NCBI RefSeq assembly: GCF_024345395.1
Contig: NZ_JAGQBA010000003.1
Location: 310,001-374,000, forward strand
From: Cyanobium sp. Tous-M-B4
GTDB lineage: Bacteria > Cyanobacteriota > Cyanobacteriia > PCC-6307 > Cyanobiaceae
Length of the DNA: 64,000 nt
Direction of reading: 5' to 3'
Numbering within the stretch: position 1 is the stretch's first letter; each line of letters starts with the position of its first letter. A program made the position numbers and the translations under genes. The notes beneath the pieces are model-generated. The model was not told the origin of the DNA. It ran no database searches and saw nothing but the letters and a program-made list of their open reading frames with translations. Shown here one piece after another: positions 43,129 to 51,442 of this stretch.

Positions 43129-43640
43129 ACCAGCCCTGAGCGCATGGCTTGCACCACCGGCACTGTGTGCAGGCCGTACACCCAGATCAACTGATTACCA
43201 AGGGTGACCTGCAAAACGATCAGGGCACTGAGCAGCCCACCAGCGCCAAGAAATGCCAATGGCAACTGCTGGGGGTCCTTACTGCGTATTACATAACGCC
43301 AGCCCGACATCAGCGACAACACCCCAGCCAACGACCAACCGATCGTGCTGTGCAGATTGAGAATGTCGCGGGAGGCGCCATAGGGATTGGCCAACCCCGC
43401 TTCAATCTGGCCAAACATAATTGCCACAAAGATAGCGGCTGTGGCAAAAAGAAGATTCCAAAAGCTGACCTCAAACAGAGCTGGCCGGCGAGTTACAACT
43501 CCGATGAGATCAAATACAAAGGTAATCAGCCCCATGGCGATCACAAAGTGCACAACGATCGGATGGATGGTGTCCATCCAAGGGAGGTTGTGGTCGTTGA
43601 GCGGCGGTAGCAGCTCAAGCATGGTGCCCATACCAATCAC
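43125..43640 (-). CDS. DUF2231 membrane protein (first gene of oxidase operon)
   Basis: A 171-residue membrane protein, paralogue of the next gene. His26 and His31 (TIHPIVVHFVIA), His97 (NLHSTIGW) and His158 (VYGLHTVP) align with His31, 36, 124 and 189 of the second copy. Start: GTG at 43640, with GGAG seven bases upstream; ATGs at 43631 and 43622 are in frame but lack a ribosome site. This is the first gene of an eight-gene minus-strand operon ending at 33403. A direct role with the oxidase is inferred only from position and overlaps. Confidence 0.78.
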   Translation of the reverse strand: MIGMGTMLELLPPLNDHNLPWMDTIHPIVVHFVIAMGLITFVFDLIGVVTRRPALFEVSFWNLLFATAAIFVAIMFGQIEAGLANPYGASRDILNLHSTIGWSLAGVLSLMSGWRYVIRSKDPQQLPLAFLGAGGLLSALIVLQVTLGNQLIWVYGLHTVPVVQAMRSGLV

Positions 43641-43651
43641 GATTGATCTCC
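43638..43651 (-). promoter_or_regulatory. Ribosome-binding site deciding a GTG start
   Basis: On the minus strand GGAG (43651-43648) lies seven bases before GTG (43640-43638), which favours GTG over the two downstream ATGs as the start of the first oxidase-operon gene. Confidence 0.55.
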
Positions 43652-43777
43652 ACGCTGGAGAGAGCCATCCAGCAACGCCTAAAGCTGTGATGCTTTGCTA
43701 CATAGCAATGAGCATTTCCTGACAGCCAGCCCTTGTTGCGCGGCGATTAAAGTTGCTGACTAACTGCTTTTATATCG

Positions 43778-44296
43778 GTGACAGTTCCCGCTTCTCCCGC
43801 CCTGCGCTGGGTCACCGCAGCCCTGCTGTTTGCTGCTGCCGGGCTGTCAGTGGTGCTGCCATTTGTCTCGGCCACCTTGCTCACCATCGCCGTTGGGGCC
43901 GTATCGGTGATTGCCGGAGTGTCCCAAATACTGCGTCTCACTGGCGAAGCCGATATCAAAGGAAAAATCTTCCGCCTGTTCTCAGGCCTGCTTTATCTGG
44001 GCGGCGGCATATGGGTGCTGGCATTCCCAGTTGCCAGTGAGGTGAGCTTGACGCTGTTTGTCGGCTTTCTGCTTGCTTTTGAGGGCGTAATGGAGCTAGC
44101 CGCCGCGGCCACCGGCCAGGGAGCGGCCCGCGGCTTAGTGCTGATTGACGGCATAGTCACCGCCGTACTCGGCGGCATGCTGATTGCCGAGTGGCCCTCC
44201 GACAGCATCTGGGCCATCGGCATGTTGTTTGGCATTGGCATGGCGTTTTCCGCCATCAACCTGCTCACGGCCCCACCAAGCCAGCCGGCCAGTTGA
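43778..44296 (+). CDS. HdeD-family membrane protein (DUF308)
   Basis: A 172-residue protein with six short membrane helices in three pairs, fitting the HdeD/DUF308 pattern (ISQ-type loop GVSQILRLTGEADIKGKIFR and LLYLGGGIWVLAFPVAS). HdeD is an acid-resistance membrane protein in E. coli; the role in cyanobacteria is unknown. The start is GTG at 43778. It diverges from the oxidase operon, sharing a 137-base intergenic region with it, and its 3' end overlaps the convergent ggt gene by 32 bases. Confidence 0.75.
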   Translation: MTVPASPALRWVTAALLFAAAGLSVVLPFVSATLLTIAVGAVSVIAGVSQILRLTGEADIKGKIFRLFSGLLYLGGGIWVLAFPVASEVSLTLFVGFLLAFEGVMELAAAATGQGAARGLVLIDGIVTAVLGGMLIAEWPSDSIWAIGMLFGIGMAFSAINLLTAPPSQPAS

Positions 44297-46085
44297 GCGG
44301 CAGCTCGCCAATGGCCGCCGCATCGAGGCGGCGGGGATCAGCCACCCCCAAGCTGCCGCCCTCCGGCAACACCTCAACGCTGTTTGCCGATCCCATAGCG
44401 GCCGTAACAACTACTCGGTGGCCTTTCGCCTCCAGTAACCCCACGGTGTCAGGGCTGAGTCCCTGCTCCACGCTGATCTGATCGGGCCAGAGCTGGGAGT
44501 GGATGCGGGGGCTGGCCACGGCTGAGGCCAAGTTCAAGCCGTGCACCAGGCGGTTGAGCAGCACTTGCAACACCGTTGTGATGATGCGGCTGCCGCCAGG
44601 GCTGCCGGTAGCCAGCCAGGGCCTGCCATCGGGGCGAAACACCAAGGTGGGCGTCATCGAGCTCAGGGGTCGCTTGCCCGGGGCGATGGCGTTAGCGCTG
44701 CCCTGCACTAGGCCGTAGGCATTGGCCACGCCGGGCTTGGCGGTGAAGTCGTCCATCTCGTTGTTGAGCAGGAAACCGGCACCAGGAACGCTGATGCCAC
44801 TGCCGTAGGCGAAGTTGAGGGTGGTGGTGAGGGCCACCAGCCCGCCCTGAGGGTCGGCCACTGAAAGGTGGGTGGTGTTGGTGCCGCCACCCTGGAAGCC
44901 CTGGTCCGCTAGCTCGCTAGCGGGGCGATGGCGCTGAAGCTGAATCTGGGCCCTCAACCGCTGCGCATGGGCCGCACTAAGCAAGCGCTCCAACGGCATC
45001 GCCACCTGGTCGGGATCGCCTAGCCAGTGGTTGCGATCGCGATAGGCGAGGTTCATCGCCTCCACCATCCGGTGCAGGCTGGCGGCACTGTTGAGACCCA
45101 GCTCGGCCAGGGGCATGGGCTCGAGCACCTGGAGCAACTGCACCAGGGTGACCCCACCACCACTGGGGGGCGGCATGGTGAGCACGGGATGGTTGCGGAA
45201 TCTCACCTGCAGGGGGCGCACCAGCTGGGCCCGGTAGCCCTTGAGGTCGGCATGGCGAATCAGACCGCCCCGTTGGCGCATCAAGGTCACCAATGCGTCA
45301 GCGATCGGACCCTCGTAGAAGCCCGGCTCGCCCTGGGCGGCGATGCGCCGCAGGCTGGCGGCAAGCAGGGGCTGGCGCCACAGCTGGGCAGGTCGCAGGG
45401 GGCGCTTGAGAAACAGCTGGCTGGAGGTGGGGTCTGACTGCAGCAGGGATGTGGCCTGGCGCAGGGAATCGGCCAGTTCCTTGCCCACAGGAAAACCGCG
45501 GCTGGCAAGGCGGATCGCCGGCGCCATCACCGCGGCCCGAGAGAGCCGGCCATAGCAGCGCTGGCTCAGCAACAGACCGGCTGGGCTGCCAGGCACGGCC
45601 ACACTCAACAGGCTGCGGGTGGCCCGCTCACGATCCACCTCGCCTTCGGGGCCGAGGAACATCTCAGCGGTGGCTGCTAGGGGCGCCGTCTCGCGAAAGT
45701 TCACGGCCACCGCCGTGCCGCGGCCAAGGCGCAGCTCCGGGGGGGTGGGGCAGCCCCGGCCCGCAGCCGGTGATGGCCCGGGTAGCCACAGCAACAAAAA
45801 ACCACCGCCGCCCAGGTTGCCCGCCTGGGGCAGGGTGACCGCCAGGGCAAAGGCCGTGGCCACCGCCGCATCCACCGCATTGCCGCCGCTGGCCAGGATC
45901 TCAGCGCCTGCTTGGGATGCCCAGCGCTCCTGGCTGGCCACCATGCCGGCGGCAGACCACTGGGGGTGGAAGCGCTGGCTGCGCTCCTGCAGCACCTCTG
46001 CCTGGGCTGGCGAAGCCAGCACCGCCACCAGCGCTAGCCTCGACCATTTCAACCGATTCGGCCACTTAACGACAACAGCGCTCAT
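44265..46085 (-). CDS. ggt: Gamma-glutamyltransferase
   Basis: A 606-residue periplasmic N-terminal nucleophile hydrolase that splits or transfers the gamma-glutamyl group of glutathione. A signal peptide ends near residue 29 (LASPAQA). Thr404 in NTTHLSVADPQGG is the nucleophile at which the precursor is cut into two subunits, and the PLSSMTPTLV and GSPGGSRI stretches of the small subunit are present. Its ATG overlaps the 5-oxoprolinase stop as ATGA, linking two steps of gamma-glutamyl turnover. Confidence 0.93.
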   Translation of the reverse strand: MSAVVVKWPNRLKWSRLALVAVLASPAQAEVLQERSQRFHPQWSAAGMVASQERWASQAGAEILASGGNAVDAAVATAFALAVTLPQAGNLGGGGFLLLWLPGPSPAAGRGCPTPPELRLGRGTAVAVNFRETAPLAATAEMFLGPEGEVDRERATRSLLSVAVPGSPAGLLLSQRCYGRLSRAAVMAPAIRLASRGFPVGKELADSLRQATSLLQSDPTSSQLFLKRPLRPAQLWRQPLLAASLRRIAAQGEPGFYEGPIADALVTLMRQRGGLIRHADLKGYRAQLVRPLQVRFRNHPVLTMPPPSGGGVTLVQLLQVLEPMPLAELGLNSAASLHRMVEAMNLAYRDRNHWLGDPDQVAMPLERLLSAAHAQRLRAQIQLQRHRPASELADQGFQGGGTNTTHLSVADPQGGLVALTTTLNFAYGSGISVPGAGFLLNNEMDDFTAKPGVANAYGLVQGSANAIAPGKRPLSSMTPTLVFRPDGRPWLATGSPGGSRIITTVLQVLLNRLVHGLNLASAVASPRIHSQLWPDQISVEQGLSPDTVGLLEAKGHRVVVTAAMGSANSVEVLPEGGSLGVADPRRLDAAAIGELPLNWPAGLVGP

Positions 46086-49000
46086 GGCCTGCTGGGGGCG
46101 CCGTAGCCGCCACCGCCGGGGGTCTCAATGCGCAGGGCTTCACCGGGCTGGAGCTCCAGCTCGCAGCAGCCGTCGAGCTGCCGGCTCGAGCCATCAACAC
46201 CGATCCAGGTGTTGCGGCCGCAGGCGCCCGGCAGCCCGCCGGCCAACCCCGCGGGAGCCACCCGCCGCGCACCAGAGATCAAGGCAACGGTCATCGGGGC
46301 CAAAAAACGTAACTGCCGCACCGCCCCATCGCCGCCACGAAACCGCCCATCCCCGCCCGATCCGGCCCGGATCCCAAAGCGCTCCAGCCGCACCGGAAAG
46401 CGCGTTTCCAAAATTTCCGGGTCGGTGATACGGGAGTTGGTCATGTGGCTCTGCACAGCGGCCGCCCCGTCAAAGCCGGCACCACCGGGGCGGATGCCAG
46501 CACCGCTGCCTCCACCGATCGTTTCGTAGTACTGGCATTGGCCATTGCCAAAGCTGAGGTTGTTCATCGTGCCCTGGGCGGCGGCTTGCACCCCCAGCGC
46601 CGCAAACAGAGCGTTGGCTACCGCTTGGGAGATTTCCACATTGCCGGCAACCACCGCCGCCGGTGGATTGGGATGCAGCAGGGAGCCCGGAGGCACGATC
46701 AGCTCGATCGGCTCAAAGCAACCGGCATTGAGGGGGATCTGTTCACCCACCAAGCAGCGAAACACGTAGAGCACCACCGCCTTGGTTACGGCTAAAGGGG
46801 CGTTGAGATTGCCGCTGTGCTGGGGCGAGGTGCCGCTGAAATCAACCTGAACCCGGCGAGCCTCAGCGTCGATGCGAACAGCTACCTGGATGAAGGCGCC
46901 GTGGTCGAGCTCCACCCGGGCGGACCCGTCGCTTAGGTGCGCAAGCGCCCGACCAACCGCCTCTGCAGCGTGGGCCTGCCCGTGGGCCATGTAGGCCCGC
47001 ACCTCTTCGAGGCCATGGCGCTCAATCAAGCGCCCCAGCTCCTGAACACCCAGCCGATTAGCCGCCGCCTGGGCCTGCAGATCGGCAAGCAACTGGTCGG
47101 GGTTGCGCACTGGATGGCTACCTGCGGCTAGTCGCTGCCGCCACAGCGACTCATCAAAGTTGCCATTTCTCAAAAAGGGCACGTTGTCGAGTAGCAGGCC
47201 CTCATCGTCGATGCTGCGACTGAAGGCCGGCATCGAGCCAGGGGTGATGCCGCCCACATCGGCGTGGTGGCCGCGGCAGGCCACAAAAAACAAAGGGGCC
47301 CCAGCCTGGGAGTCGCCCAAGCCAGGGACAAAAACCGGCGTAATGGCGGTGATGTCTGGAAGGTGGGTGCCACCGTTGTAGGGATTGTTTGACAGCACCA
47401 CATCGCCAGAAGCCAATGGGGCGCGCTCGCCCCGGGCGATGGCCGCAAGCAGGCTGACCACGCTGTCGCCCATCGAACCAAGGTGCACCGGGATATGGGG
47501 GGCATTGGCTACCAGCTGACCCGCAGCATCGAAGAGGGCGCAGGAGAAATCGAGCCGCTCGCGGATGTTCACCGAGCGGGCGCTCTGCTGCAGCCGCCCA
47601 CCCATCTGTTCGGCGATGGCCGCAAAGCGGTGGTTGTAGAGCTCAAGCAGGGTGGGATCGGGCCCCTGCTCCACATGTTGAACAGCCTGGTCACCAGCCT
47701 GGCCAACCCCGCTGCTGGCCGCCGCCGCGCCTTCCCGCTCCAACAGCAGGGCTCCATCGGCTAGCACCAGGGCTTGCCAGCCGGGCTCCAGCACGGTGGT
47801 GGTGGTCGCATCGACAACCAGGGCTGGACCCGCGAGCCGTTGCTGGGGCTGCAGCTGGGAGCGCTGCCACAGCGGCACCGGCTGCCAGCCAGCCGCCTCG
47901 CCCAGCCACAGGGGAGTGGTTGGGGCAAGCGGGGCTGCAGCAACAGCTCCAGTCTCCGCCTGCCCTCCAGCCACCGCCTGGCCTCCAGCAACAGCCTGCC
48001 CTCCAACCACCGCCGGGGGAGCCAGCTCCACCAGCAGGCGCTCCACGATCCAATCTTCGCCCACCGGGCGATAGCCGAAGCGCTGCAGATGGGCGGCGCT
48101 AAAAGCACGCTGCAGGTCTTCCACCCCTTGCTCGTCTGGCAACCACGCCACCTCCAGACCCCGCTCACTGCCGGCGGCCCGCAGCTCCAGCTGCACCCCA
48201 ATCCGGCCTGTTGCCCCCTCGGCCAAATCCCCCAGCCGGCGCAGGTCGGCGAGCCCCTGCTGCTCCAGCTCGGCGCAGCGCTGACGCAGCTGGGGCAGGT
48301 TGTCGGAGCGCAGCGGCAACCGCGGCGAGCACTCCAGCAGCAGCCTCTGCTCGGCCATGCCGAGGCCATAGGCGGAAAGCACCCCCGCCAAGGGGTGGAG
48401 CAACACCCGCGTCACAGCCAGCACCTCGGCCAGGCGGCAGGCATGCTGACCGCCAGCCCCGCCGTAGCTCACCAACAGGGCCTGGCGCAGGTCGTGGCCG
48501 CGTTGGATCGAGATGCGGCGCAGGGCTTCTGCCATCGTTTCAATGGCGATCTGCAGGGCCCCTGCCGCCAGCCGCTCCGGACTAATCCCAGGTGCCACCG
48601 AGGCCATCTCAAGCGCCAGCTCCGCAAACCCTCGCCGCACCGCTTCCCCATCAGCGGCTTGGTCGCCCTTGGGGCCAAACACCGCTGGCAGGGCGGCAAG
48701 CGGCAGACGGCCGAGCAGCACGTTGGCATCGGTGATGGTGAGCGGCCCGCCGCGGCGGTAAGCCGCCGGACCGGGATCAGCTCCTGCAGAAACGGGCCCA
48801 ACCTGCAGCCGCCTGCCGTCAAAGCGCAACACCGACCCGCCGCCAGCAGCCACGGTGTGAATCGGCAACATCGGAGCTTGCAATTCCAACCCAGCGATCT
48901 CGGTGGCAGGGCTGCGCTCCCAGGCCAGATCACCGCCAGCGTTTGAGAGGCAGCGGTCATCGAAATGGAACACATCGGTGGAGGTGCCACCCATGTCGAA

Positions 49001-49903
49001 ACCAACAATCGGCTGAGGCGGCAGCCCAGCGGCAGCAAGGGCCCTCCTGCCCACGGCCACGGCGCCCACCATGCCTCCGGCCGGCCCCGAGAGGATCGTG
49101 TCTTTGGCCAGCAGCAGCTCAGGCGCTGCCAGAGCCCCACTGGATCGCATCACCCGCAGCCGGGTTGCTGGTCCCAAGGCCAGCTGCACCTGGCGCAGGT
49201 AGCGGCCCAGCACCGGCGCCACCGCCGCCTCCACCAGGGCGGTCTGGCCGCGGGGCACCAGCCGGGGCTGGCTACTGAGCCGGTGGGAGAGCACCACGGC
49301 CTCGAAGCCCAGGGGTGCGAGCCACTGCTCCAGCTGCAGCTCCTGGCTGGAATTGCGGGTGCTGTGCAGCAGGGCCACCGCGCAACTGCTGTAGCCGTCG
49401 GCCTGCGCTTGCAGCAGCTGCTGCTGCAAATCCTCTCGCCACTGGAGCGGTGCAAGCTCGAACCCCTGCGCATCCAGCCGCCCCTCCACCTCCAGGACCC
49501 GCACCCGCAGGGGATTGGGACGCTGAATGGCCAGGGCAAAGAGGTCGGGGCGGTGCAGGTCGCCGATGCTGAGCAGGTCGGCAAAGCCGCGGTTGATGAG
49601 CAGCACCACCCCGGCGCCGCGCTGCTCGAGCAAGGCATTGGTGGCAACGGTGGTGCCGAGCCTCACCTCCCGTACCAATCCCAGCGGCAGTTGGTGGCCA
49701 GGGTCCAGGCCCAGCACGGCACCGATCGCCCGCACGGCCGGGTCGCCCGGGCACTCCGGCTGCACAGACAGCACCTTGCGCACCACCAGCTCGCCGACGG
49801 GGTTGCAGCCCACCACGTCTGTGAAGGTGCCACCCCGATCAATCCAGAACCGCCAGCCAGGGGCGGAGCAGACCGGCTGCACCGGCTCAGCGGTAGTTTT
49901 CAA
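46082..49903 (-). CDS. 5-oxoprolinase (ATP-hydrolysing), HyuA-HyuB fusion
   Basis: A 1273-residue fusion of both hydantoinase/oxoprolinase subunits. The HyuA-like N-terminal half has DRGGTFTDVVG at the start and GFDMGGTSTDVFHFDD near 290-310. The HyuB-like half begins around residue 680 and contains NNPYNGGTHLPDITAITPVF. The enzyme hydrolyses 5-oxoproline to glutamate using ATP. The linker carries three hexapeptide repeats. It overlaps yajQ by 17 bases upstream and ggt by four downstream. Hydantoinase activity cannot be fully excluded, but the fused form and the ggt neighbour favour 5-oxoprolinase. Confidence 0.9.
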   Translation of the reverse strand: MKTTAEPVQPVCSAPGWRFWIDRGGTFTDVVGCNPVGELVVRKVLSVQPECPGDPAVRAIGAVLGLDPGHQLPLGLVREVRLGTTVATNALLEQRGAGVVLLINRGFADLLSIGDLHRPDLFALAIQRPNPLRVRVLEVEGRLDAQGFELAPLQWREDLQQQLLQAQADGYSSCAVALLHSTRNSSQELQLEQWLAPLGFEAVVLSHRLSSQPRLVPRGQTALVEAAVAPVLGRYLRQVQLALGPATRLRVMRSSGALAAPELLLAKDTILSGPAGGMVGAVAVGRRALAAAGLPPQPIVGFDMGGTSTDVFHFDDRCLSNAGGDLAWERSPATEIAGLELQAPMLPIHTVAAGGGSVLRFDGRRLQVGPVSAGADPGPAAYRRGGPLTITDANVLLGRLPLAALPAVFGPKGDQAADGEAVRRGFAELALEMASVAPGISPERLAAGALQIAIETMAEALRRISIQRGHDLRQALLVSYGGAGGQHACRLAEVLAVTRVLLHPLAGVLSAYGLGMAEQRLLLECSPRLPLRSDNLPQLRQRCAELEQQGLADLRRLGDLAEGATGRIGVQLELRAAGSERGLEVAWLPDEQGVEDLQRAFSAAHLQRFGYRPVGEDWIVERLLVELAPPAVVGGQAVAGGQAVAGGQAETGAVAAAPLAPTTPLWLGEAAGWQPVPLWQRSQLQPQQRLAGPALVVDATTTTVLEPGWQALVLADGALLLEREGAAAASSGVGQAGDQAVQHVEQGPDPTLLELYNHRFAAIAEQMGGRLQQSARSVNIRERLDFSCALFDAAGQLVANAPHIPVHLGSMGDSVVSLLAAIARGERAPLASGDVVLSNNPYNGGTHLPDITAITPVFVPGLGDSQAGAPLFFVACRGHHADVGGITPGSMPAFSRSIDDEGLLLDNVPFLRNGNFDESLWRQRLAAGSHPVRNPDQLLADLQAQAAANRLGVQELGRLIERHGLEEVRAYMAHGQAHAAEAVGRALAHLSDGSARVELDHGAFIQVAVRIDAEARRVQVDFSGTSPQHSGNLNAPLAVTKAVVLYVFRCLVGEQIPLNAGCFEPIELIVPPGSLLHPNPPAAVVAGNVEISQAVANALFAALGVQAAAQGTMNNLSFGNGQCQYYETIGGGSGAGIRPGGAGFDGAAAVQSHMTNSRITDPEILETRFPVRLERFGIRAGSGGDGRFRGGDGAVRQLRFLAPMTVALISGARRVAPAGLAGGLPGACGRNTWIGVDGSSRQLDGCCELELQPGEALRIETPGGGGYGAPSRP
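47958..48011. repeat. Three 18-bp tandem repeats in the 5-oxoprolinase gene
   Basis: Three copies of an 18-base unit lie head to tail: GCCTGCCCTCCAGCCACC, then one copy with four changes, then one with a single change. They encode VAGGQA-type hexapeptides in the linker between the HyuA-like and HyuB-like halves, near residues 631-648. Being in frame, copy number could vary without breaking the gene. Confidence 0.8.
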
Positions 49904-50378
49904 ACTGCAAAGGCACTTCCACGTCCTGGGCCTTGAGCAGGTTGATCGCCTGCTGCAGGTCGTCTTTGTTTTTGCCGGTGATCCGCAGGCTCTCGCCCTG
50001 GATCGAAACGGTCACCTTCTTGAGCTCGTCGCGCACGGTTTTGCTGAGCTGCTTGGCCAGCTCAGAGCTCAACCCTTTGCGCAGTTTCACCACCTGCTTG
50101 ACCCGGTTGCCCCCCACGGGCTCTGGGCTCTGAAAGTCAAAAATCTTCAGCGAGAGGTTGCGCTTGGTTGCCTTCTGGCGCAACACGTCCTCCACGGCCT
50201 GGAGGGTCATGTCGCTGGCGGTGGTGATGGTGAGGCTCGTCTCCTCCATCTCGATTTCGGTGTTGGAATCCTTGAGGTCGTAGCGGGTGCCCACGTCGCG
50301 GCGCACCTGATCGATGGTGTTGACGAGCTCCTGGCGATCGAAATCGCTCACCACATCGAAGGAATAGGTGTCGGCCAT
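49887..50378 (-). CDS. yajQ: YajQ-family nucleotide-binding protein
   Basis: A 163-residue two-domain protein of the YajQ/DUF520 family, some members of which bind cyclic di-GMP. It begins with the characteristic SFDVVSDFDRQELVNTIDQV and contains KDSNTEIEMEE and FLSK-like Lys/Arg-rich strands. Its stop lies 17 bases inside the 5-oxoprolinase gene, so the two are translated from one mRNA. The 85 bases to the divergent MAPEG gene should contain its promoter. Confidence 0.9.
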   Translation of the reverse strand: MADTYSFDVVSDFDRQELVNTIDQVRRDVGTRYDLKDSNTEIEMEETSLTITTASDMTLQAVEDVLRQKATKRNLSLKIFDFQSPEPVGGNRVKQVVKLRKGLSSELAKQLSKTVRDELKKVTVSIQGESLRITGKNKDDLQQAINLLKAQDVEVPLQFENYR

Positions 50379-50463
50379 GGGGCGCAGTTTGGAGGTCGGA
50401 AGCGTTCACGGATCGTAGGGGCGGCCTGTCAGCCTGACCAAGCACCGATTGCGCCTGCAGTTC

Positions 50464-50883
50464 ATGACCTCCACCCTCGCCCCTTTCGTCTGGTCATTGC
50501 TGCTGGCAGCTGGCGTGGTGGTGTTCAGCACCGTGCCCCTGGGCGCCGCCCGATCCCAAGCCAATTTCCAGATGGCCGACCTGGCCGCCCCCAGGGCAAT
50601 GTTTGATCGCCTGCCGGCCTGGGGGAAACGGGCAGCTTGGGCGCATCAAAACTGCTTTGAAGCCTTCACCCTGCACGCGCCAGCTGCCCTGCTGTGCCTG
50701 GTGGCTGGTGTCAGCAGCCCGGTAGCGATCGCCGCGGCCTGGATCCATCCCCTGTTGCGCCTGGCCTACATCGGCATGTATGTGGGCAACGTGCCAGCGC
50801 TGCGCGGCCTGTGCTGGGCTGGCGCCCTCACCTGCAGCGGCTTGCTCTACGTCGAAGGCCTAAAAGCGCTGCTGGGCAGCTAA
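50464..50883 (+). CDS. MAPEG-family membrane protein
   Basis: A 139-residue protein with four membrane helices and the MAPEG motif WAHQNCFEAFTLHAPAAL. The family includes glutathione-dependent transferases in eukaryotes; most bacterial members are uncharacterised. The ATG at 50464 is taken as start; a TTG at 50449 is in frame. It converges on the DprA-like gene, with ten bases between. Confidence 0.8.
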   Translation: MTSTLAPFVWSLLLAAGVVVFSTVPLGAARSQANFQMADLAAPRAMFDRLPAWGKRAAWAHQNCFEAFTLHAPAALLCLVAGVSSPVAIAAAWIHPLLRLAYIGMYVGNVPALRGLCWAGALTCSGLLYVEGLKALLGS

Positions 50884-50893
50884 GCGAACAGAT

Positions 50894-51406
50894 TTAATCG
50901 AAGAACATCACGCTCACAACCTTGCCCATGTCCTCCGCGACCCGGCAGCTGGCTAGCAAGGTTTCGCTGTCGTGGAAGGCGTAACAAATCAGCTGATCGC
51001 AACGACTGATGATGTCTTGGTTGCAGAGGCTGCTTGCCATCGGCAGGGGCAGCTCATCGTGTTCTGGCTTCTCCACCAGATGCAGCACTCGCTCCAATTG
51101 ATCGCGAGACTCTCCGGGCTGGCGATCAAGGCTCTGGGGCAAAAGCACGGTGAGCCTGGCCGGATCAATCTCCAGCACGCTGCGAATAACCGCCGCGTTA
51201 ACGCCCTGAGAACCGGAAGTGATCAGATTGTGTCCCTCCTGGGCCAGGGAGCGCGCCACTAATTCGACCAGATGGATCGAAACCACGGGAACGTGGCGGC
51301 TGCCCAAAATTGCAATCCGACGCTTGCTGCGGTCCTGGAGCATCGCCAGTTCCTGGGCCAGGGTGTCGATACGATCAATCGACGGAAGATCAAGGGACCG
51401 GGACAC
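50894..51406 (-). CDS. DprA-like Rossmann-fold protein
   Basis: A 170-residue protein with a DprA/SLOG-type nucleotide-binding pattern: RIAILGSRHVPVVSIHLVE, then NLITSGSQGVNAAVIRSVL and the strand ARLTVLLPQSL. Cyanobacterial homologues are often labelled DNA recombination-mediator protein A, but this protein is far shorter than DprA (about 300-370 residues) and lacks its C-terminal domain. A role in natural competence is therefore unproven. Confidence 0.6.
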   Translation of the reverse strand: MSRSLDLPSIDRIDTLAQELAMLQDRSKRRIAILGSRHVPVVSIHLVELVARSLAQEGHNLITSGSQGVNAAVIRSVLEIDPARLTVLLPQSLDRQPGESRDQLERVLHLVEKPEHDELPLPMASSLCNQDIISRCDQLICYAFHDSETLLASCRVAEDMGKVVSVMFFD

Positions 51407-51442
51407 CAGTAGCCACCTGCCAGTCCTTTGAAACTAGCAGCG

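Noticed and set aside
47774-48946. 390-codon plus-strand frame inside the 5-oxoprolinase gene.
   Set aside because: Antisense to conserved HyuA sequence; low-complexity Gln/His/Arg protein with no family signs.
49527-50606. 359-codon plus-strand frame across yajQ and the oxoprolinase start.
   Set aside because: Antisense to two conserved genes, and it has no domain of its own.
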